Below are positions 31,518 to 38,838 of a DNA stretch of 38,838 nucleotides, one piece after another. The stretch's first letter is position 1. The number at the start of each line of letters is the position of its first letter. The notes beneath the pieces were generated by a model that ran no database searches, was not told the origin of the DNA, and saw nothing but the letters and a program-made list of their open reading frames with translations. The DNA comes from an uncultured Ruminococcus sp. (lineage in GTDB: Bacteria; Bacillota; Clostridia; Oscillospirales; Acutalibacteraceae): positions 1 through 38,838 of the forward strand of contig CACXFS010000047.1 of NCBI GenBank assembly GCA_902766885.1. The letters are read 5' to 3'. The translations under genes were made by a program, and so were the position numbers.

Positions 31518-32096
31518 TTATTCGCTGATTTCCTCGGTTGCAGTTTCCTGCTCCTGAGCTGTTTCAGCTTCATCGGATTCCGAGACCTCATCGGTTTCTG
31601 TTTCTTCGTTATCTGTTTCCACAGCTTCGTTGTCGAGTATGTCGGCTTCAATTCCGCCCTCGAGAACTTCGTTTTCGTTTGCAACATCAGAGCCCTCAAC
31701 CTCAAATCCGCTGAGGAAGGTGTACGGAACACCGTAGCCGAGTGCAACGCAGGCAAGCGTTACGATAACGTTGAGTCCGCCGTTATTTGCCGCAAAAATG
31801 TCGTGCAGAGGAAGTCCGGGTGCGATAGCGGCAATAATTATATAAAGTGACGGAATTACAAGAACAATCAGCGTTACAAGTGAAAAACGCTTTATAGCCT
31901 TTCCGTCACCGACTCTTGTTGCATAGAAAAGCAGAAGTCCGAAAACAACATAGAGTGCGATTGAAACGATTGAGCCTACGGTAGCGTCAAGAGTGCTTGT
32001 AAACTGCGTAAAGAAATGTGCGCATACGATAAATGCAATAATGAGAAATGCCGAGAAAAACAGATTGACTGTTTCTCTTTTATCAGGTTTTTTCAA
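31518..32096 (-). CDS. Hypothetical membrane protein with acidic C-terminal tail
   Basis: The 192-residue protein starts at a TTG placed 8 nt after GGAGG. It has four hydrophobic helices (about 12-30, 38-58, 70-92, 106-130), then a strongly acidic tail (about 133-192) with many Glu, Asp, Thr and Ser residues and few basic ones. No family is recognised. The tail is probably disordered. It lies between prmA and the DUF1275 gene on the same strand, with its own terminator. Confidence 0.75.
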   Translation of the reverse strand: MKKPDKRETVNLFFSAFLIIAFIVCAHFFTQFTSTLDATVGSIVSIALYVVFGLLLFYATRVGDGKAIKRFSLVTLIVLVIPSLYIIIAAIAPGLPLHDIFAANNGGLNVIVTLACVALGYGVPYTFLSGFEVEGSDVANENEVLEGGIEADILDNEAVETDNEETETDEVSESDEAETAQEQETATEEISE

Positions 32097-32208
32097 TTTA
32101 ATAACCTCCGAACATAATTTTTATCTATTCTATCAAGTAAATGTGACAGCTGTGTGAAAATTACTGGGGCGTTTTGTTAATTTGTCTTTAAATATATGCC
32201 TAACTGTG

Positions 32209-33135
32209 TTAATTTGCCTTGCACTTTAACGCAAAACACGCCCAGCCGTTTTCGATATGTTCTTCGATAATATCAAAATATCTGCTTACCGACTGCTTAA
32301 CCTCGTCGGCTCTTGTGTCGATAATTCCGCTTGTTATATAGACTGCATCGTCCTTCATAAAGTCACGCACTCCCTCGGACAAAAACATAATAGCATCTGC
32401 AACGATATTTGCAAGCACAATGTCGTATTTGCCCTCTACCTTGTCGGTAAAGCTTCCGCAGATTGCAGTGTAGCGGTCGGCAACGCCGTTGATTTCAGCG
32501 TTCTCGGCGGCTGTTCTTACGGCGGTTTCGTCAATGTCAACGCCGACGGCACTCTCTGCACCGAGCAAAAGCGTCGCAATCGAGAGTATTCCGCTGCCGC
32601 AGCCGACGTCAAGCACCCTGTCGCCCTTTTTCATATACTTCTCGCACATTTCAAGGCAAAGACGAGTCGTCTCGTGACCGCCCGTACCGAACGCAAGACC
32701 GGGGTCGATATTCAGAACGATTCTTCCGTTTGCATCATAGTCGTCACGCCAGCTCGGACGGATTAATAATTTTTCGCCGACCTCAATCGGATTGAAATAC
32801 TTTTTCCAGTTGTTGCGCCAATCCTCCTCAGCGCAGTCGAGAAGTTCAATTGTATGCTCAATGCCCTCTGCGTTGTAGCGTTCGGAGAGGAATGCAACCG
32901 CCTCCGACGGCGAAACGTCAGGCTCAAGGTATATATGAACAAAGGCTTTGTTCCTGTCCTTTTGGAGCAAATCCTCGTCAATGAGGTCGATATGAGCAAT
33001 GTCCTCGACTTCCTGTTCAAGGTTTGCATAGTCCTCGATGTATATGCCGTATGGCACGACAACATTTGCAATATCGCTTGCTTTGTCGATGTCCTTTGCG
33101 TTTACGGAGATTTTTATTTCAGTCCAGTTTTCCAT
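32209..33135 (-). CDS. prmA: Ribosomal protein L11 methyltransferase
   Basis: The 308-residue SAM-dependent enzyme trimethylates ribosomal protein L11. The SAM-binding loop VLDVGCGSGILS lies near 173-184, followed by GVDIDETAV; the NPGLAFGTGGHETT-like segment (here NIDPGLAFGTGGHETT, about 145-160) and IVLANIVADAI motif (about 236-246) are characteristic of PrmA. The N-terminal ferredoxin-like L11-recognition domain is present. It follows dnaJ in the common Firmicute dnaK-dnaJ-prmA order, but a 280-bp gap holding a repeat separates the two. Confidence 0.95.
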   Translation of the reverse strand: MENWTEIKISVNAKDIDKASDIANVVVPYGIYIEDYANLEQEVEDIAHIDLIDEDLLQKDRNKAFVHIYLEPDVSPSEAVAFLSERYNAEGIEHTIELLDCAEEDWRNNWKKYFNPIEVGEKLLIRPSWRDDYDANGRIVLNIDPGLAFGTGGHETTRLCLEMCEKYMKKGDRVLDVGCGSGILSIATLLLGAESAVGVDIDETAVRTAAENAEINGVADRYTAICGSFTDKVEGKYDIVLANIVADAIMFLSEGVRDFMKDDAVYITSGIIDTRADEVKQSVSRYFDIIEEHIENGWACFALKCKAN

Positions 33136-33181
33136 AGGTTTATCCTTATAATAAATGTAAATAAAAACGAATTTTATAATT

Positions 33182-33414
33182 GTAGCGGCGAACTGTGTTC
33201 GCCAAATACATAAATTGTTTCACAATTTATGCATAGGGACGTCTGGGAAGCCGTCCCCTACGGATATAGAGGAAACGTTTCATTTACAACCGTAGGGGAC
33301 GGGTTCATACACGTCCCAAAACGTCACCGATATATCAACTTAAAATTCGGGCAACCGTTTTATCAGAACAATCCGATTTTTATACTCGAAATGCGCGTCA
33401 AGGCACTCGACCGG
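33182..33414 (+). repeat. Dispersed composite repeat, copy E (three GTAG hairpins plus module)
   Basis: Hairpin 1: GTAG (33182-33185) then GGCGAAC-TGT-GTTCGCC (33187-33203). A CATAAATTGT/ACAATTTATG hairpin follows (33209-33231). Hairpin 2 is inverted: GGGACG (33236-33241), CGTCCC (33252-33257) and CTAC (33258-33261). Hairpin 3 is direct: GTAG (33292-33295), GGGACG (33296-33301), CGTCCC (33312-33317). The conserved module follows and its terminal mini-hairpin abuts the dnaJ stop codon at 33418-33416. It fills the dnaJ-prmA gap. Confidence 0.8.
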
Positions 33415-33415
33415 C

Positions 33416-34555
33416 TTATTCATTAAACAGGTCTTTCAGCTTGTCAAAGAAATTCTTTCTCTTGACGTAATTCTTTTCTGTGGTTGTGCCGTCAAGCTGT
33501 TTGATAAGCTCCTTCTGCTTTGCATTGAGGTTTTTGGGAACTTCAATCGTCATCCTGACGTACTGGTCACCTCTGCCTCTGCCGCCTAAGTGCGGTATGC
33601 CCTTGCCCTTGAGCTTGAACACATCGCCGGGCTGTGTGCCCTCGTGAATTGTGTATGTCACCTTGCCGTCAAGCGTCGGAACGACGATATCTGCGCCGAG
33701 AGCTGCCTGTGCAAAGGTAATCGGAGTATCGCACCACACGTCGTCGCCTCTGCGCTCAAAGAGCTGATGAGGACGTACATTTACATAAACGTGCAAATCT
33801 CCCGACGGTCCGTTGTTGTAGCCTGCGTTACCTCTGCCGCTTACATTTAAAATCTGCTGGTCCTTAATGCCTGCCGGAATTGTAACGTCAACCGTCTTGC
33901 TCTTGCGCTGTCTGCCAGAGCCGCCGCATTTACGGCAGGGATTGTCAATTATTTTGCCCTTGCCGTGGCAGGCGTCGCAGGTGCGCTGAGTCTGAACAAC
34001 GCCGAACGGCGTTCTCTGATTTATCGTCACCTTACCTGAGCCGCCGCAGGCTGAACAGGTTTTTGGTGAAGAACCCGCCTGTGCACCCGTGCCGTGACAT
34101 TCACCGCAGGTTGTAACGCAGTTGTAGCTTACGTTTTTCTTGCAGCCTTTTGCCGCCTCTTCAAATGAAATGTAAACGGTAGCTTCAATGTCACTGCCTC
34201 GCATAGGAGCGTTAGCGTTGTTTGAACGTCTGCCGCCAAAGCCGCCGAAAAAGCTTGAGAATATGTCGTCTATGTCAATGCCCTGTCCGAACGGACTGCC
34301 GCCGCCTGCGCCTGCGCCGAAGTTGGGGTCTACGCCTGCGTGACCGAACTGGTCGTAGCGTGCACGTTTGTCCTTATCGGAAAGCACCTCGTAAGCCTCG
34401 TTGACTTCCTTGAACTTTTCCTCACATTCCTTGTCACCCGGATGCAAGTCAGGGTGATATTTTTTGGCACTCTGTCTGTATGCCTTTTTTATTTCATCGT
34501 CGCTTGCGCCCTTTGAAACGCCAAGCACTTCGTAATAGTCTCTTTTTTCAGCCAT
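33416..34555 (-). CDS. dnaJ: Chaperone DnaJ
   Basis: The 379-residue co-chaperone stimulates DnaK ATP hydrolysis and hands over unfolded substrates. The J domain has HPD at 34-36, a Gly/Phe-rich stretch follows (about 75-115), then four CxxCxGxG zinc repeats ([32 protein letters not shown]; about 145-205) and the C-terminal substrate-binding domains. The ATG at 34555, with GGGAGTG upstream, fits the family start ([12 protein letters not shown]) better than an in-frame start 9 nt earlier. A terminator and repeat separate it from dnaK, so it may have its own promoter, which I could not identify. Confidence 0.97.
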   Translation of the reverse strand: MAEKRDYYEVLGVSKGASDDEIKKAYRQSAKKYHPDLHPGDKECEEKFKEVNEAYEVLSDKDKRARYDQFGHAGVDPNFGAGAGGGSPFGQGIDIDDIFSSFFGGFGGRRSNNANAPMRGSDIEATVYISFEEAAKGCKKNVSYNCVTTCGECHGTGAQAGSSPKTCSACGGSGKVTINQRTPFGVVQTQRTCDACHGKGKIIDNPCRKCGGSGRQRKSKTVDVTIPAGIKDQQILNVSGRGNAGYNNGPSGDLHVYVNVRPHQLFERRGDDVWCDTPITFAQAALGADIVVPTLDGKVTYTIHEGTQPGDVFKLKGKGIPHLGGRGRGDQYVRMTIEVPKNLNAKQKELIKQLDGTTTEKNYVKRKNFFDKLKDLFNE

Positions 34556-34595
34556 AAAATACACTCCCTGTTATGTTCAGTGTCATATCAATAAA

Positions 34596-34776
34596 GTAGG
34601 GAACGGTCTTGACCATTCCGTTTACCTATAAGTTAGCAGTCGTCCTGCGGAACAGTCAAGACTGTTCCCTACACTAAAAATAAACGTTACCGATTTATCA
34701 ACTTAAAAATCGGGCAACCGTTTTGTCCGAACAGTCCGATTTTTTCACTCGAAATGTGTGTCGAGGCACTCGACCT
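34596..34776 (+). repeat. Dispersed composite repeat, copy F (inverted hairpin pair plus module)
   Basis: GTAG (34596-34599) precedes GGAACGGTC-TT-GACCATTCC (34600-34619). An inverted partner, GGAACAGTC-AA-GACTGTTCC (34649-34668), ends in CTAC (34669-34672), so the pair is arranged tail to tail. The conserved module (ACCGATTTATCAACTT, then GGGCAACCG) follows and ends in the mini-hairpin near 34760-34774. It fills the dnaK-dnaJ gap. Confidence 0.8.
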
Positions 34777-34780
34777 CGAC

Positions 34781-34810
34781 AAAGGAGCTGCTATAATTAA
34801 CAGCTCCTTT
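34781..34810 (-). terminator. Hairpin terminator after dnaK
   Basis: AAAGGAGCTG (34781-34790) and CAGCTCCTTT (34801-34810) form a perfect 10-bp stem. The minus-strand T tract is short (TTTG), so some readthrough into dnaJ is plausible. Confidence 0.65.
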
Positions 34811-34833
34811 GATTACGCTATATTATACAATAA

Positions 34834-36681
34834 TTAATTGTTGTCGTCAACATCCTTGAAATCAGCGTCATAAACATTCGGGTCGCCGCTGTTGTTCGGC
34901 TGAGCACCGCCCATATCGGGAGCGCCCTGCTGAGGATTGCCCTGAGGAGCTGCCTGCTGATAGAGCTTTGCAGATACGTCATAGAGAGCCTTCTGCAAGT
35001 CGTCCTTTGCAGCCTTCATCATATCTGCATCGTCCTTTGCAACTGCCTCTTTAAGAGCAGAAATCTTTGTGTTGAGGGTGTTCTTGTCGTCATCAGCAAG
35101 CTTGTCGCCGCTCTCGTTTACGAGCTTTTCAGCCTGATAAACCATATTCTCGGCTTCGTTCTTAGCGTCTACTGCTTCACGGCGCTTCTTGTCGTCAGCG
35201 GCATACTGCTCAGCTTCCTTGACAGCCTTGTCGATGTCTTCCTTGCTCATATTTGTTGAAGAAGAAATTGTAATCTTCTGCTCCTTGCCTGTGCCGAGGT
35301 CCTTTGCGGAAACGTTTACGATACCGTTTGCGTCGATATCAAATGTAACCTCAATCTGCGGAACACCGCGCATTGCAGGAGCGATACCTGTAAGAGCGAA
35401 CAGACCGAGCTGCTTGTTGTCACGAGCAAACTCACGCTCACCCTGTAAAACGTTGATTTCAACCTGAGTCTGATTGTCAGCGGCTGTTGAGAAAATCTGG
35501 CTCTTCTTTGTAGGAATTGTTGTGTTTCTGTCGATAATCTTTGTCATTACGCCGCCCATTGTTTCAACGCCGAGTGAAAGGGGAGTAACGTCGAGGAGAA
35601 GAAGTCCGTCAACCTCGCCGCCGAGTACGCCTGCCTGAATAGCCGCACCGATTGCAACACATTCGTCGGGATTGATGCCCTTGAACGGCTCTTTGCCGAT
35701 AAGCTTTTTAACTGCTTCCTGAACTGCGGGGATTCTTGAAGAACCGCCTACCATAAGAACCTTGTCAATCTGACCAATCTGGAGGCCTGAGTCGGAGAGA
35801 GCCGAACGAACGGGGCCCATTGTAGCCTCTACGAGGTCTGCTGTAAGCTCGTCAAACTTTGCTCTTGTGAGTGTTAAGTCAAGGTGCTTAGGACCTGTCT
35901 GGTCTGCTGTGATAAAGGGCAGGTTGATTGAAGATGTTGTAACACCTGAAAGCTCGATTTTAGCCTTCTCTGCTGCTTCCTTTAATCTCTGCATAGCCAT
36001 TTTATCAGATGAAAGGTCAATGCCTGTTTCTGTCTTGAAAGATGAAACCATCCAGTCGATGATTCTCTTGTCGAAGTCGTCGCCGCCGAGACGGTTGTTA
36101 CCTGCTGTTGCAAGAACTTCCTGAACGCCGTCGCCCATTTCGATGATTGATACGTCGAATGTACCGCCGCCGAGGTCATATACCATAACCTTCTGGTCGT
36201 TTTCCTTGTCAACGCCGTAAGAGAGAGCTGCGGCTGTAGGCTCGTTGATGATTCTCTTTACGTCAAGACCTGCGATTTTACCTGCGTCCTTTGTAGCCTG
36301 ACGCTGTGCGTCTGTGAAGTATGCGGGAACTGTGATAACAGCCTGTGAAACTGTTTCGCCGAGGTAAGCCTCTGCGTCAGCCTTGAGCTTCTGAAGAATC
36401 ATAGCTGAAATTTCCTGAGGTGTGTAGTTCTTGCCGTCGATTGTTACCTTGTGAGCAGTACCCATTTCTCTTTTGATTGAAGATACTGTTCTTTCGGGGT
36501 TTGTGATTGCCTGACGCTTAGCAACCTGACCTACCATTCTTTCGCCGTCCTTTGAAAATGCAACTACGGACGGAGTTGTTCTTGCGCCCTCTGCGTTTGC
36601 GATTACAACGGGCTCGCCGCCTTCGATTACTGCTACGCATGAGTTTGTTGTACCTAAATCTATACCTATTGTCTTTGCCAT
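34834..36681 (-). CDS. dnaK: Chaperone DnaK (Hsp70)
   Basis: The 615-residue ATPase folds and protects proteins with GrpE and DnaJ. Hsp70 signatures are all present: [14 protein letters not shown] at the N-terminus, [12 protein letters not shown] near 170, and [14 protein letters not shown] near 305. The substrate-binding domain and helical lid follow, with a Gln/Gly/Pro-rich acidic tail ending [13 protein letters not shown]. Length is typical for Firmicutes. It lies 84 bp after grpE in the hrcA-grpE-dnaK operon controlled by CIRCE. Confidence 0.98.
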   Translation of the reverse strand: MAKTIGIDLGTTNSCVAVIEGGEPVVIANAEGARTTPSVVAFSKDGERMVGQVAKRQAITNPERTVSSIKREMGTAHKVTIDGKNYTPQEISAMILQKLKADAEAYLGETVSQAVITVPAYFTDAQRQATKDAGKIAGLDVKRIINEPTAAALSYGVDKENDQKVMVYDLGGGTFDVSIIEMGDGVQEVLATAGNNRLGGDDFDKRIIDWMVSSFKTETGIDLSSDKMAMQRLKEAAEKAKIELSGVTTSSINLPFITADQTGPKHLDLTLTRAKFDELTADLVEATMGPVRSALSDSGLQIGQIDKVLMVGGSSRIPAVQEAVKKLIGKEPFKGINPDECVAIGAAIQAGVLGGEVDGLLLLDVTPLSLGVETMGGVMTKIIDRNTTIPTKKSQIFSTAADNQTQVEINVLQGEREFARDNKQLGLFALTGIAPAMRGVPQIEVTFDIDANGIVNVSAKDLGTGKEQKITISSSTNMSKEDIDKAVKEAEQYAADDKKRREAVDAKNEAENMVYQAEKLVNESGDKLADDDKNTLNTKISALKEAVAKDDADMMKAAKDDLQKALYDVSAKLYQQAAPQGNPQQGAPDMGGAQPNNSGDPNVYDADFKDVDDNN

Positions 36682-36747
36682 AATAAATTCCTCCAGTAAA
36701 ATTATGATTTGTATTTTAAATTGAATTTGTTGTTTATTTAAAAATTA

Positions 36748-36768
36748 TTAATTCCGAATTACGAATTA
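36748..36768. repeat. AATTCGGAATT-type repeat at the grpE stop codon
   Basis: Units of TAATTCGTAATTCGGAATTA (read on minus) begin at the grpE stop codon TAA and resemble the run at the padR stop codon (17078-17111). Confidence 0.6.
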
Positions 36769-37347
36769 GCAGTTTGCTACCTGTACCATTGCGTGGCGGA
36801 TAATTTTGTCGCCGATTTTGTAGCCGGTCTGGAAAACCTGAGCGATTGTGTTCTCGCCGAGCTCCTCGTTTTCAACCTTTGAGATTGCGTTGTGAAGATT
36901 CGGGTCAAACTCATCTCCGACCTTTCCGAACGACTCAATCTTGAGCTTTTCAAAGGATTTGTCAAGCTGATTTGAAATAAGCTCAATTCCCTTGACGATT
37001 TCGGGATCGGCGTTTGCAAGGTTTTCAAGCGCCATTCTCACACTGTCGGCAACGGGAAGAAGCTCGGTAACAGCCTTTGCAGTTGCGTCATCGTAAATCG
37101 AAAGCTTTTCGTTTGCAGTGCGCTTGCGGTAGTTGTCATACTCTGCGGCAAGGCGCATATATTTGTCCTTTTGCGCCGCAAGCTCTTCCTCAAGCTTTTT
37201 AACTTTTTCGTCGTCTTTTTTACTCTTTTTGCCTTTTGATTCCTCAACCTTTTCTTCCTTAGCCGTATTCTCGGCTTCGGCTGTGTTTTCCTTATCGGTT
37301 TTGGTTTCCTTTACTTCTTCGGCATTTTCGCACTTTTTCTTTGGCAT
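36766..37347 (-). CDS. grpE: Nucleotide exchange factor GrpE
   Basis: The 193-residue protein drives ADP release from DnaK. A highly charged Lys/Glu-rich N-terminus (1-50) leads into the long dimerisation helix (about 50-110, with YMRLAAEYDNYRKRTANEK), then the four-helix bundle and beta-wing domain ending in the typical GYKIGDKIIRHAMVQVA motif. The gene lies 19 bp after hrcA with an AGGAGG site and is co-transcribed with it and dnaK. Confidence 0.96.
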   Translation of the reverse strand: MPKKKCENAEEVKETKTDKENTAEAENTAKEEKVEESKGKKSKKDDEKVKKLEEELAAQKDKYMRLAAEYDNYRKRTANEKLSIYDDATAKAVTELLPVADSVRMALENLANADPEIVKGIELISNQLDKSFEKLKIESFGKVGDEFDPNLHNAISKVENEELGENTIAQVFQTGYKIGDKIIRHAMVQVANC

Positions 37348-37366
37348 TTTTATCCTCCTTCAAGGA

Positions 37367-38401
37367 CTATTGATGTATGTCTGTAAGCTCGCCAATGAGT
37401 GTTCCGACGGTGTCGGCTACGCTCTCAAGAATCGAAATTACTCTGCCGTAATCAATTCTCACCGGTCCCACAACCGCAAGCACACCCGACGGCTTTCCGT
37501 CAACTGTGTATCGGGTTGAAACAACCGAGCTCTGAGCAAGCTCCGTTCTGCTGTTTTCACATCCGATTGAAACCGAGGTATCAATCGGGAGGTTTTCAAG
37601 CATTGAGGCAAGGTCGTGTTCGTTGTTAAGAAATTCAATCACGCCTCTTGCAGTCAGAAAATCAATATCGGGTGTGAACATCAGTCTTGTGTAGCCGCTG
37701 TGGCAAATGCTGATTTCACGGGCGGATTTTGCGGCGTCCATAATCGCCATAAGCACTCCCGGCATAAACAGCGAAAGCTCGCCGAAACGTGCCGCCGCAG
37801 TCTGAATGAACGGCTGATTGATTGAGGACAGCTTAACTCCCGAAAATGTTTTGTTAAGCGCCTTGTCAAAAACCTCTAAAATTTCGGGGGTGATGAGAAA
37901 CTCGCACCTGAAAAGCTTGGTTTTGATGATTCCGTTTGAGGCAATCACAACAGCCATTGCTGTGTGAGAACCCGTCTGGACAAAGCTGATTTTGTGAACT
38001 CTGCTTTCCTCGCCGTCGGGCGTTGTCGCAACCGACGCAAGGTCGGTGAGTTGTGAAACGAGGTCTGACGCACTCTGAAGAATACTTTCGGGCGAATCGG
38101 CATTGCGGTAAAGCGTTGTTTCAATGTACTCCCTGCCGCTATGCGCTACAGGCGTTACTTTCATTATGTTGTCAACGTAGTAACGATACGCCTGCGCAGT
38201 AGGCACACGCCCTGCGGAGGTGTGCGGCTGAATTAAAAAGCCCTTGTTCGTAAGGTCAGCCATTTCGTTTCGCACTGTAGCCGATGAAACATCAAGCCCC
38301 GTTTCATTTATCAGCGCCTTTGAGCCGACAGGCTCGCCCGTGCGGATAAAGCTTTCGACAATTGCCGAAAGGATTTTCTGTTTTCTCGCAGCCAGCTCCA
38401 T
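37367..38401 (-). CDS. hrcA: Heat-inducible transcription repressor HrcA
   Basis: The 344-residue repressor binds CIRCE and is kept active by GroEL. The N-terminal winged helix is visible (MELAARKQKILSAIVESFI, then GSKALINETGLDVSSATVRNEMADL). The C-terminal part includes the GVLAVVGPVRIDYGRVI segment typical of HrcA. The ATG at 38401 is chosen because GAGGTGA lies just upstream; a start further out would fall within the CIRCE element. It is first in the heat-shock operon and represses its own promoter. Confidence 0.96.
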   Translation of the reverse strand: MELAARKQKILSAIVESFIRTGEPVGSKALINETGLDVSSATVRNEMADLTNKGFLIQPHTSAGRVPTAQAYRYYVDNIMKVTPVAHSGREYIETTLYRNADSPESILQSASDLVSQLTDLASVATTPDGEESRVHKISFVQTGSHTAMAVVIASNGIIKTKLFRCEFLITPEILEVFDKALNKTFSGVKLSSINQPFIQTAAARFGELSLFMPGVLMAIMDAAKSAREISICHSGYTRLMFTPDIDFLTARGVIEFLNNEHDLASMLENLPIDTSVSIGCENSRTELAQSSVVSTRYTVDGKPSGVLAVVGPVRIDYGRVISILESVADTVGTLIGELTDIHQ

Positions 38402-38439
38402 ACCGTTCACCTCACAATCCGAAGTCGGTTTTTGCTGTT

Positions 38440-38466
38440 TTAGCACTCTCAACGTTCGAGTGCTAA
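38440..38466. promoter_or_regulatory. CIRCE operator (HrcA binding site)
   Basis: TTAGCACTC (38440-38448), 9-bp spacer, GAGTGCTAA (38458-38466) is a perfect match to the CIRCE consensus. It lies right after the predicted transcription start of hrcA. Confidence 0.98.
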
Positions 38467-38479
38467 CTGCTTTATCCTT

Positions 38480-38508
38480 AATATAATACCAAAGTCAGTA
38501 AAAGTCAA
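38480..38508 (-). promoter_or_regulatory. Promoter of hrcA-grpE-dnaK
   Basis: Read on minus: TTGACT (38508-38503), 17-bp spacer, TATATT (38485-38480), just upstream of CIRCE. Confidence 0.85.
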
Positions 38509-38566
38509 GAGTTTTTTAAAAATTTTTCCGTAAATGTAAAAGTTTCACATTGCTTTCACATTGAAT

Positions 38567-38838
38567 TTGCGGCGAAGCCGCCGCAGGCAAATCGAGTGGA
38601 AAAATCGGTTGTTAAGGTAAAAACGGTTGCCCGAATTATAAATTGATATATCGTTAACGTTTCGGGACGTGTAGGAACCCGTCCCCTACGGCAATACAGG
38701 AAACGTTTGTGTTATAGTCGTAGGGACCACGGCGTGCCGTGTCCGCAGTGGCAATCAAACTTTACCGATTAAACTGTAGTTATAAATGAAAACAAACCTT
38801 TCCGTAGGGGACGGCTTCCCAGACGTCCCGTTCACAAA
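38567..38838 (-). repeat. Dispersed composite repeat, copy G (module inverted, three GTAG hairpins)
   Basis: The conserved module occupies about 38567-38660 in reverse orientation. Next come an inverted hairpin GGGACG (38664-38669)/CGTCCC (38680-38685) with CTAC (38686-38689); a direct hairpin GTAG (38720-38723) with GGACCACGGC/GCCGTGTCC (one bulge); and another direct GTAG (38804-38807) with GGGACG/CGTCCC (38808-38829). It may continue past the window end. It fills the space upstream of the hrcA promoter. Confidence 0.8.

Noticed and set aside
33229..33426. Open frame across the repeat near 33240 (HRDVWEAVPYG reading)
   Set aside because: It is a translation of the GTAG hairpin pair. Such frames appear wherever this repeat occurs and have no gene-like start.
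34556..34833. Second CIRCE element before dnaJ
   Set aside because: No TTAGCACTC or its complement occurs in this gap; it holds only a repeat and the dnaK terminator.

Overview
The window looks like chromosome from a Gram-positive, starch-degrading gut anaerobe of the Ruminococcus group, most like R. bromii and its relatives. The basis is four secreted proteins with C-terminal type I dockerins, CBM26-like starch-binding modules, a GH13 amylase carrying its own cohesin, Firmicute-type stress control (HrcA/CIRCE), AGGAGG ribosome binding sites and frequent TTG starts. The species assignment is inference; no 16S gene or marker search is available.

Layout. 1-1180: a dispersed repeat and a secreted cell-wall-hydrolase-like gene. 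1229-4472 (minus): a carbohydrate ABC importer (lipoprotein, two permeases, no ATPase), divergent from the next block. 5030-11790 (plus): a GH13 amylase with two CBM26 modules, cohesin and dockerin, then a secreted HEXXH metallopeptidase with a nearly identical cohesin-dockerin end. 12045-13688: an acyl-CoA synthetase. 13922-17080: two paralogous HAAS-type membrane proteins and a PadR repressor under a palindromic operator. 17252-18926: a phage tail-fibre-like gene and a small partner, isolated from any other phage gene. 19332-20979: bioY-bioB under a BirA operator. 21297-21373 (minus): initiator tRNA. 21593-22475: LytTR regulator plus DUF3021 membrane protein. 22597-28154: two more dockerin proteins (BspA-type LRR + CBM26; and a 1259-residue multidomain protein). 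28299-30245: metG. 30337-30605: a candidate type I toxin-antitoxin locus. 30668-32096 (minus): a DUF1275 protein and a small membrane protein. 32209-38508 (minus): hrcA-grpE-dnaK-dnaJ-prmA, with a perfect CIRCE.

How it fits together. The amylase, metallopeptidase, LRR and giant proteins can all dock onto cohesins, and the first two also carry a cohesin and so could act as enzyme-bearing adaptors in an amylosome-like complex. The divergent ABC importer would take up the malto-oligosaccharides released.

The least explained signals are: (1) convergent consensus promoters around a 21-residue hydrophobic peptide at 30427-30492; (2) an intergenic family of GTAG-footed hairpins with variable but self-complementary stems (REP-like), often joined to a conserved structured module of about 100 nt, at least seven copies in 39 kb; (3) a peptidase-bearing cohesin/dockerin adaptor; (4) the tail-fibre pair placed directly behind an intrinsic terminator.
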